DNA of 5,043 bases, from contig DATCVA010000159.1 in assembly GCA_036567205.1 (NCBI GenBank), forward strand, positions 1 through 5,043. Reading direction: 5' to 3'. The notes below the pieces were generated by a model, which was given only the letters and a program-made list of their open reading frames with translations, made no database searches and was not told the DNA's origin. This document shows, piece by piece, positions 1 through 4,475 of this stretch (position 1 is its first letter; every line of letters starts with the position of its first letter). This DNA comes from DATCVA01 sp036567205. GTDB lineage: Bacteria; Pseudomonadota; Gammaproteobacteria; Burkholderiales; Burkholderiaceae_B. Position numbers and translations under genes: made by a program.

Positions 1-349
1 AATCGGCGATGATAATAGTTTTTATAGCCGACCACAGTGAACTGCCGCCCTGAATGTTTTCAGAGTCGTGCTGCGGCACCATGAGTTTGATTCCGATCCA
101 AAGCAGCAATAGCCCGCCCACAATTTTCAAATAGGGCAGCACCAGCAGTACCAGTGCAAATGTAATCAGGACGACTCGCAGTGTAATTGCCCCGGCTGTG
201 CCCCACAAAATTCCTGTCATGCGACGTTCCGGCGCCAGATTGCGGCAGGCCAGCGCAATAACAACTGCGTTGTCGCCCCCCAATAGCAAGTCAACAAGAA
301 TAATCTGGAATACGGTTGCCCAATTCAAGGCCTCCAGGAACTCGATCAT
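1..349 (-). CDS. TerC-family integral membrane protein (YjbE-like), 5' part only
   Basis: Reading the minus strand from the ATG at 349-347 gives 116 residues before the window edge, beginning MIEFLEALNWATVFQ. The first hydrophobic segment (about residues 10-34) carries LGGDNAVVIALA, the acidic 'GGDN' signature of TerC proteins, with D20 and D26 as likely in-membrane acidic residues. Further hydrophobic segments lie at about 45-70 and 72-90. The sequence stops at TIIIAD, about where the second conserved acidic motif is expected in this family. Family members are membrane proteins linked to metal ion export (manganese in several studied cases) or tellurium resistance; the substrate here is unknown. 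An AGAGG ribosome site lies 6 nt before the ATG and supports the start. The gene is codirectional with the SDR gene, 118 bp away, and is probably an unrelated housekeeping neighbour of the catabolic cluster. The family call is strong; the function is not. Confidence 0.9.
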   Translation of the reverse strand, partial: MIEFLEALNWATVFQIILVDLLLGGDNAVVIALACRNLAPERRMTGILWGTAGAITLRVVLITFALVLLVLPYLKIVGGLLLLWIGIKLMVPQHDSENIQGGSSLWSAIKTIIIAD

Positions 350-400
350 GACCTACCTCTGTAAACGGTGTGATGTTTTTTAGCATACGCCGTTACAATC

Positions 401-425
401 CAAAAGAAAACCGGGCTGAAGAGCC
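401..425 (-). terminator. Weak candidate intrinsic terminator after the SDR gene
   Basis: On the minus strand, about 43 nt past the SDR stop codon, GGCT-CTTC-AGCC forms a 4-bp stem with a 4-nt loop. After CGG comes a T-rich tract, TTTTCTTTT (401-409). The stem is short and separated from the T tract, so termination may be inefficient. If it works, it would end the catabolic transcript before the TerC-family gene. Nothing else in the 350-467 gap resembles a terminator. Confidence 0.3.
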
Positions 426-467
426 AACATGATCGATGCCAATACACTGTGTGCGTCTGGAAAGCCG

Positions 468-1229
468 TTAACCCCTACCAACAAATGGCATCCTGGTGGC
501 CATTACGGTGTGAAACAAGACATTGGCTTCTAGCGGTAAATTAGCCATGTAAAGCACGGATTGGCCCACGATATCCACGTCCATGCGCTGCTCGGCCAAG
601 ACCTCGCCATTGGCCTGCAATATTCCCTGGGCCATGCGTTCGGTCATATCCGTCCCGGCATTACCGATGTCAATCTGGCCGACCGCAATATTGTATTTAC
701 GGCCATCCAGCGACGCAGCCTTGGTCAGCCCCGTTACAGCATGTTTAGTGGCGGTATAAGCGATAGAATTCGGTCTGGGCGCATGCGCCGAAATAGACCC
801 GTTATTGATAATACGTCCGCCCTGCGGCGTCTGGGCCTTCATCACCCGGAACGCCTGCCGTATACAAAGAAAAACTCCGGTCAAATTGACGTCCACCGCT
901 CCTTGCCACTGGTCGACAGACATATCTTCCAACAGAACGCCCGGCACGCTGATGCCCGCATTGTTAAAAACTACATCCACCCGGCCGAAGTGATCGACAC
1001 AGGTGTTGAAAAGCTGCTCGACCGAGTCAGGATTCGAAACGTCCGCAGGTACGGCCAGCACGCGATCAGAAGACGCCCCGGACTCTTCGGCTACTTTTGC
1101 CAAAGGCCCCGGCCGACGTCCGGCCAGCACAACCTGATATCCATCGCGAATCATTGCCAGGGCAACTGCTTTACCAATGCCTGTGCCAGCCCCCGTAACA
1201 ATAGCCACTTTGGGCTGTCCTGTGCTCAT
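468..1229 (-). CDS. Short-chain dehydrogenase/reductase (SDR), classical type
   Basis: A 253-residue protein of normal classical-SDR length, predicted to be a soluble NAD(P)(H)-dependent oxidoreductase acting on an alcohol/ketone pair. Visible motifs are the Rossmann nucleotide loop TGAGTGIG (residues 12-19), GRR at 37-39 after beta-2 (an Arg pair that often favours NADP), PADV with D63, NNAG at 89-92, N115, catalytic S145, and Y158-TAT-K162 (the YxxxK pair with Ser at Tyr minus 13). The C-terminus, TVMATRMPFVGRG, looks complete for the family. The open frame extends upstream to 1340, but I start at 1229 because AGGGG lies 6 nt before that ATG. The ATG at 1250 has no ribosome site, and conserved sequence begins only after residue 6. 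The amidohydrolase gene ends 152 bp upstream, separated by an inverted repeat, so cotranscription is possible but unproven. The true substrate cannot be read from sequence. Confidence 0.93.
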   Translation of the reverse strand: MSTGQPKVAIVTGAGTGIGKAVALAMIRDGYQVVLAGRRPGPLAKVAEESGASSDRVLAVPADVSNPDSVEQLFNTCVDHFGRVDVVFNNAGISVPGVLLEDMSVDQWQGAVDVNLTGVFLCIRQAFRVMKAQTPQGGRIINNGSISAHAPRPNSIAYTATKHAVTGLTKAASLDGRKYNIAVGQIDIGNAGTDMTERMAQGILQANGEVLAEQRMDVDIVGQSVLYMANLPLEANVLFHTVMATRMPFVGRG

Positions 1230-1257
1230 ACTTTCCCCCTGTTTTGACATGCCGATT

Positions 1258-1372
1258 GCATATGATTCCATTTCCAAATCAAGTGTGAGCACCAAGGCGA
1301 AGCGCAGACAGTACATTTGTACGGCCAGCGAAGCCGACACAGCTCACGGTTGATTTAAATGGAATGATACGC
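1258..1372. repeat. Imperfect long inverted repeat with a central palindrome between the amidohydrolase and SDR genes
   Basis: The left arm (1258-1290) and right arm (1342-1372) are inverted copies. By hand alignment 27 of 31 aligned positions match, with one 2-nt gap. Matching blocks are ATTCCATTT, AAATCAA and GTGAGC, plus a weaker outer extension (GC.TAT). The 51-bp middle contains GTACA-TT-TGTAC at 1311-1322, whose centre (1316.5) almost coincides with the centre of symmetry of the inner arm ends (1316). The element fills most of the 152-bp gap. It could be a paired operator, a long RNA hairpin that acts as an attenuator or processing site, or a small mobile repeat (MITE/REP-like). No transposase or convincing target duplication is seen. 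The structure is visible directly; its role is not. Confidence 0.75.
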
Positions 1373-1381
1373 GGCGCAGCC

Positions 1382-2230
1382 TTAAAACCGATATAGTCGC
1401 GCCGGGTTTTCGACCAGCACCTTGCCGGCCAGCTCTGCACTGGGCAGCCATGCGGCCAATTCGCGGGAAAGACGTTCGGCGCCGATAGAACGGTACGGAC
1501 TGACTTCAGTGGGTAGTTTTCCCGGCGCGCGATTGGTATGAGGCCAATCGCTGCCCCATAACAAGCGATCGGGATTAGCGTCGAGAAGCCTGGCAGCCAG
1601 ATGTTTTACAGCCAAATCGCTACCTTGACCCGCGATTCGGTACGAAGCCGAAAGTTTCAAATAAATATTGCCGCGGCGCAACGCTTTCAACAAGGCCTCT
1701 ATACCCTGCATGTGGCCCGAGCCCACCGGCATCATCGCGAAATGATCCAATACAACTGGCACGGACAAACCATCAAAATAATCCAGCGATGCCGTAATTA
1801 CCTGAAATGACGCGTAGACCTGCAGATGCCAACCGAACGACTCAAGACGTTCCGCCCACTTTTTAAGACTGTCACGTACGGCCTTAGCGTCCTGATTATT
1901 GGAACTCTCGAGATTAAGGCGAATTCCAACCACACCCTGGCGCGCCAACTGGGTCAGTTCGGCATTGCTGATGTCGTCGGAAAGCACCGCCACCCCACGT
2001 CCTTTACCTTCCATAAGCCGTAGGCCATCCAGCATGCACCGATTGTCTGTCCCATAAACGCTAGGCTGAACCAACACCGCCCGCTCCAGCCCAACGTCGG
2101 CCATATGACCGGACAAGTCATCCAGTGTCGCCAATCCTGGCGTGTACTGCCGGTTTTCAACCATGGGATACAAATCGGCGGAGCCAATAATATGTACATG
2201 GCAATCACAGGCCGAGGCGGGCAGCTTCAT
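1382..2230 (-). CDS. Amidohydrolase, 2-pyrone-4,6-dicarboxylate lactonase-like (Amidohydro_2 / COG3618)
   Basis: A 282-residue TIM-barrel hydrolase of usual family length. The N-terminus has the CDCHVH motif (residues 8-13; D9, H11, H13). Later family motifs are GIRLNLE at 102-108, WHLQVY at 134-139, LDHFA at 161-165 (H163), YLKLSASYR at 190-198 and GSDWPHT at 226-232, where D228 is the expected catalytic Asp after beta-8. It ends with the usual ENPARLYRF. Known relatives include LigI, which hydrolyses the lactone 2-pyrone-4,6-dicarboxylate in lignin-derived aromatic breakdown; others act on sugar lactones or remain uncharacterised. I infer a ring-opening lactonase or hydrolase but cannot name the substrate. 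The start at 2230 gives the family's normal N-terminus, although upstream there is only a weak TGGA ribosome site. It lies 33 bp downstream of the tctC-like gene and is very probably cotranscribed with it. Confidence 0.9.
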   Translation of the reverse strand: MKLPASACDCHVHIIGSADLYPMVENRQYTPGLATLDDLSGHMADVGLERAVLVQPSVYGTDNRCMLDGLRLMEGKGRGVAVLSDDISNAELTQLARQGVVGIRLNLESSNNQDAKAVRDSLKKWAERLESFGWHLQVYASFQVITASLDYFDGLSVPVVLDHFAMMPVGSGHMQGIEALLKALRRGNIYLKLSASYRIAGQGSDLAVKHLAARLLDANPDRLLWGSDWPHTNRAPGKLPTEVSPYRSIGAERLSRELAAWLPSAELAGKVLVENPARLYRF

Positions 2231-2263
2231 CGAAAAAATCCATAAGAATTCAACAGAACCACG

Positions 2264-3277
2264 TTATTCGATTACGATGCCTGTTGCGGCGATCAGGTCC
2301 CGGTACTTGGCGATCTCGGCCTGGACGAACTGTGTGAATTGCTCAGGTGTATTGCTTGGGACGGCGCTACCGTCGGCTTCGAACCGCGAACGGATTTCCG
2401 GTACAGCCAAAATATCGTTAATGTCTTGATTCAAGCGCTTAATGATCTCGCGCGGCGTACCCTTAGGCGCAAAATAACCGCCCCACAAGCTGTAGTTGAA
2501 TCTTGGCAAAACCGTCTCGGCAATCGTTGGTACGTCTGGCAACGATGACAAACGCTTCAAGGACGATACAGCCAAGACTTTGACCGAACCGGACTTGATG
2601 TGGCCCATGGCCGCCGAGGCGCTTGAAAAGAAGCAATTTACCTGGCCGCCGATAACATCCGTCATTGCCTGGCCGGCGCCCTTGTAGGGGACATGAATCA
2701 TTTCAGTTTTTGTGCCCAGCGCCAAAGCCGCAGCCGCCAAATGCCCTGGGGTTGCTGTACCTGAAGAGGCATAAGAGACCTTATCGGGCTCGCTGCCCGC
2801 CAAAGCGATTAGTTCCTGAATAGTGTTGTAGGGCGAGTTTTTGGGAGCAATCAACACCAGCGGCGAATTCCCGACCAGCACTATAGGTTCCAGGTCTTGC
2901 AGCGCATCGTACCCCGCGTTCTTGTTTACGGTTGGAGTAATGGCGATTTCTCCGGTCTGCCCCAACAATAACTGGTAGCCATTAGGCTTGTCGCGAACTA
3001 TGGCGCGCGTGCCCAACATGCCCGACGCACCGGGGCGATTCTCGACCACGACCGTTTGCTTCAGCTTTGCACCAAGCGGCTCTGACAAAACCCGGGCAAA
3101 CACATCGCCCTGCCCGCCCGGAGCATAAGGCACTACAACGCTGATCGCGCGCGACGGATAGTTCTCTTGTGCATACGCAAGGCGAGCGCCCCCTGCAAGC
3201 CATAGCGCCGCAGCACTTCCAGCGCGCAAGAAGTCACGCTTGCCCATGTTGATATTTAAGGTATTTAATGATTTCAC
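2264..3277 (-). CDS. TctC/Bug-family periplasmic solute-binding protein
   Basis: A 337-residue periplasmic receptor of the tripartite tricarboxylate transporter family (PF03401 type), which binds carboxylated small molecules. The N-terminus carries a Tat-like signal: KRDFLRAG, then a hydrophobic stretch AAALWLAGG, with likely cleavage after AYA before QENYPSR. The mature protein shows the family pattern YPSRAISVVVPYAPGG, then VVVENRPGASGMLGT, and later HVPYKG and FAPKGTP. I choose the GTG at 3277-3275 as start because GGAG lies 6 nt upstream. A TTG further out (3289) has no ribosome site of its own and itself overlaps the GGAG, and the internal ATG at 3247 also lacks one. No TctA or TctB membrane partner is in the window; in Burkholderiales such receptors are often orphans placed beside the catabolic genes for their ligand. 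It heads a unit with the amidohydrolase 33 bp downstream, behind a palindromic control region. Confidence 0.93.
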   Translation of the reverse strand: MKSLNTLNINMGKRDFLRAGSAAALWLAGGARLAYAQENYPSRAISVVVPYAPGGQGDVFARVLSEPLGAKLKQTVVVENRPGASGMLGTRAIVRDKPNGYQLLLGQTGEIAITPTVNKNAGYDALQDLEPIVLVGNSPLVLIAPKNSPYNTIQELIALAGSEPDKVSYASSGTATPGHLAAAALALGTKTEMIHVPYKGAGQAMTDVIGGQVNCFFSSASAAMGHIKSGSVKVLAVSSLKRLSSLPDVPTIAETVLPRFNYSLWGGYFAPKGTPREIIKRLNQDINDILAVPEIRSRFEADGSAVPSNTPEQFTQFVQAEIAKYRDLIAATGIVIE

Positions 3278-3308
3278 GCCGGTCTCCAATGGGTGCCTTT
3301 AAGTCGGG

Positions 3309-3332
3309 TATATTTTTGCATACAAAAATATA
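3309..3332. promoter_or_regulatory. AT-rich palindrome, candidate operator of the tctC-like gene
   Basis: Perfect 10-bp arms, TATATTTTTG (3309-3318) and CAAAAATATA (3323-3332), flank the spacer CATA. The core on the minus strand, TTGTATGCAA, resembles operators of GntR/FCD-type regulators, which commonly control such catabolic receptors; this is resemblance only. A weak sigma70-like promoter for the minus strand overlaps it: CTGAAG (complement of 3351-3356), an 18-nt spacer, then TATATT (complement of 3327-3332). A repressor bound here would cover the -10 box and start site. No regulator gene is in the window. Confidence 0.55.
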
Positions 3333-3340
3333 TAGAGCAA

Positions 3341-3354
3341 GAAGACGTGTCTTC
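3341..3354. promoter_or_regulatory. Short palindrome GAAGAC-GT-GTCTTC upstream of the tctC-like gene
   Basis: Perfect 6-bp inverted arms with a 2-nt spacer sit 8 bp beyond the AT-rich palindrome, near the likely -35 region of the minus-strand promoter. It could be a second regulator site or a minor hairpin. Short arms like these can arise by chance, so support is modest. Confidence 0.35.
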
Positions 3355-3377
3355 AGCTTTACCTTCTTGCGCGACCC

Positions 3378-3413
3378 AAAAAATATGGGCTTGCCGAAAC
3401 AAGCCCATATTTT
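3378..3413 (-). terminator. Rho-independent terminator of the FAH-family gene
   Basis: A perfect 14-bp stem (3380-3393 paired with 3400-3413) has a 6-nt loop. Read on the minus strand, the stem half CAAGCCCATA runs into TTTTTT, the usual intrinsic-terminator shape. It starts 25 nt past the FAH-family stop codon and lies upstream of the tctC-like promoter region. It should end FAH transcription and make the tctC-like gene the start of a separate unit. On the plus strand the hairpin is followed by only TTTT within the stem, so activity that way is less likely. Confidence 0.9.
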
Positions 3414-3438
3414 GCACTAAAGAGAAACACGCCTTCCG

Positions 3439-4287
3439 CTACTCATCGCAAATAGTATTGCGCAACACGCCGATAGCATCCACATCAATTTCCACAATAT
3501 CGCCCGGCTTCATATAAACAGGCGGGTTGCGCTTATTGCCAACGCCTCCGGGGGTTCCTGTAACGATCACATCACCGGGCTCCAGCGGAATAAAGGTCGA
3601 GATATAAGCAATCTGGCGCGGAATACTGTGGATCATCATCTGGGTGGTGGCACGCTGCATTTCCTGCCCATTAAGCCGCGTTACCAGGGTCATGGTCTGA
3701 TCAGGCTGTATGGCATCGGCCGTAACCATCCATGGACCGAAGCCGCCCGTGCGCGCGAAGTTTTTCCCGGGGGCCCATTGCGATGTATGCGTTTGCCAAT
3801 CACGAATACTGCCGTCGTTATAACAAGAGTATCCGGCTATATGCTTCCACGAATCGGCCTCGCTGATCCTGCGGCCGCCAGTGCCAATAATGACCGCGAT
3901 CTCGCCTTCGTAATCCAGGCGTATCGATTCCGGGGGGCGCACAATAGCTTGTCCGTGCCCGACCTGCGATTCGGTAAGGCGTAAAAACAGCGTTGGGTTT
4001 TCAGTGATTTCGCGGCCGGTTTCGCGGACATGCTCGCCATAATTCAACCCCACGCATATGATTTTATTTGGATTAGGGATAACCGGAAGCAATACCAGAT
4101 CGCTTAAATCGAGTGTGGGCTTGTGGTCTTGCAATGCCTTTTGCACCAACGAAATCGCGTTAGCGGCGATCAATGCCTTTAGATCCGGCGCCTGCGCACC
4201 CAATATGGGTTTTAAATCCAAAACCTTGTCATTAACCACGGCGCCGTACGAGGCAACGCCTTTATGCAAAAAACTGATGAGTCTCAT
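3439..4287 (-). CDS. Fumarylacetoacetate hydrolase (FAH) family protein
   Basis: A 282-residue FAH-fold enzyme with a small N-terminal domain (about 1-70) and the catalytic domain from about 72. Motifs are IICVGLNYGEHVRE (76-89), DYEGEIAVIIG (125-135), CYNDGSIRDWQ (155-165), PGKNFARTGGFGPW (173-186) and VTGTPGGVG (242-250). Expected divalent-metal ligands E127, E129 and D158 are present, with K175 in the usual active-site position. Family members include fumarylacetoacetases, acylpyruvate hydrolases and the isomerase/decarboxylases of homoprotocatechuate meta-cleavage. The exact reaction cannot be fixed here, but a role after ring cleavage fits the divergent dioxygenase-like neighbour. The start at 4287 is supported by AAAGG 6 nt upstream. 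It appears monocistronic: its own promoter lies at 4409-4437 and a strong terminator follows. Automated names such as ureidoglycolate lyase would be over-precise. Confidence 0.93.
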   Translation of the reverse strand: MRLISFLHKGVASYGAVVNDKVLDLKPILGAQAPDLKALIAANAISLVQKALQDHKPTLDLSDLVLLPVIPNPNKIICVGLNYGEHVRETGREITENPTLFLRLTESQVGHGQAIVRPPESIRLDYEGEIAVIIGTGGRRISEADSWKHIAGYSCYNDGSIRDWQTHTSQWAPGKNFARTGGFGPWMVTADAIQPDQTMTLVTRLNGQEMQRATTQMMIHSIPRQIAYISTFIPLEPGDVIVTGTPGGVGNKRNPPVYMKPGDIVEIDVDAIGVLRNTICDE

Positions 4288-4298
4288 GAAATGCCTTT

Positions 4299-4345
4299 CT
4301 TTTTAAGGGCCTGAATACGTGCTTTATAAAAACCTGGAATACGTG
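4299..4345. repeat. Imperfect tandem duplication in the FAH-gene leader
   Basis: Two directly adjacent units, 4299-4321 (23 nt) and 4322-4345 (24 nt), match at 19 of 23 aligned positions with a 1-nt gap. The shared block is CCTG(G)AATACGTG. On the minus strand the units read CACGTATTC(C)AGG followed by an A/T-rich tail. They lie between the predicted FAH promoter and its ribosome site, and the TATAAA in unit two could serve as a secondary -10 box. The spacing is close to two helical turns, which suits tandem protein sites, but a chance slippage duplication is equally possible. Confidence 0.55.
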
Positions 4346-4403
4346 GCGTGCCGGTTACATCATTAAAACAATAGGTCGGCAATGGTTTTCTTTATTTAAG
4401 TTA

Positions 4404-4420
4404 TTTGCATAATATGCGAA
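4404..4420. promoter_or_regulatory. Palindromic operator candidate in the divergent control region
   Basis: TTTGCATA-A-TATGCGAA is a palindrome with one mismatched pair between its 8-bp arms around a single central base. It overlaps the -10 box of the predicted FAH promoter and the -35 box of the predicted dioxygenase-side promoter, so one bound regulator could control both. The half-site TTTGCATA also occurs on the plus strand in the tctC-like upstream palindrome (3315-3322), hinting at a shared regulator. The sequence symmetry is seen; the regulator is inferred. Confidence 0.55.
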
Positions 4421-4433
4421 ACTTGAATAAGAT
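4405..4433 (+). promoter_or_regulatory. Candidate sigma70 promoter for the VOC/dioxygenase gene
   Basis: TTGCAT (4405-4410), a 17-nt spacer and TAAGAT (4428-4433) match the sigma70 consensus at 3 and 4 of 6 positions. The start site would be near 4440, giving a leader of about 36 nt. It lies almost exactly opposite the better FAH promoter. A modest match suggests that activation or regulation may be needed. Confidence 0.4.
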
Positions 4434-4437
4434 TCAA
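4409..4437 (-). promoter_or_regulatory. Candidate sigma70 promoter for the FAH-family gene
   Basis: On the minus strand, TTGAAT (complement of 4432-4437), an exact 17-nt spacer and TATTAT (complement of 4409-4414) match the consensus at 4 and 5 of 6 positions. The start site would be near 4402, giving a leader of about 115 nt that contains the tandem duplication. A perfect TTGAAT-AAG-ATTCAA palindrome (4423-4437) spans the -35 box. This is the best promoter match I found in the window. Confidence 0.6.
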
Positions 4438-4475
4438 ACAAAACAACCGGAACAAATAAACTGGTATTGCATAAT

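Noticed and set aside
350..467. Manganese (yybP-ykoY) riboswitch upstream of the TerC-family gene
   Set aside because: This riboswitch precedes many TerC genes, so I looked for its conserved junction sequences. They are absent, and only an imperfect hairpin (about 360-397) and the weak terminator are visible.
561..1247. Plus-strand open frame of 228 codons opposite the SDR gene
   Set aside because: It lies antisense to a gene with all SDR motifs intact, its translation resembles no family I know, it has many His/Arg residues typical of a reversed coding frame, and it has no clear ribosome site.
1230..1340. N-terminal extension of the SDR protein by up to 37 residues
   Set aside because: The SDR fold begins just after the ATG at 1229, which has a good AGGGG site. 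The extension reads through the inverted repeat and has no ribosome site at its own ATGs.
1265..1365. Insertion sequence bounded by the inverted repeat
   Set aside because: The enclosed 51 bp encodes nothing, and I see no clear target-site duplication, so a complete IS is excluded; a small non-autonomous element remains possible.
3628..3984. Plus-strand open frame of 118 codons inside the FAH-family gene
   Set aside because: It is antisense to a complete, motif-rich FAH gene and has no recognisable domain.
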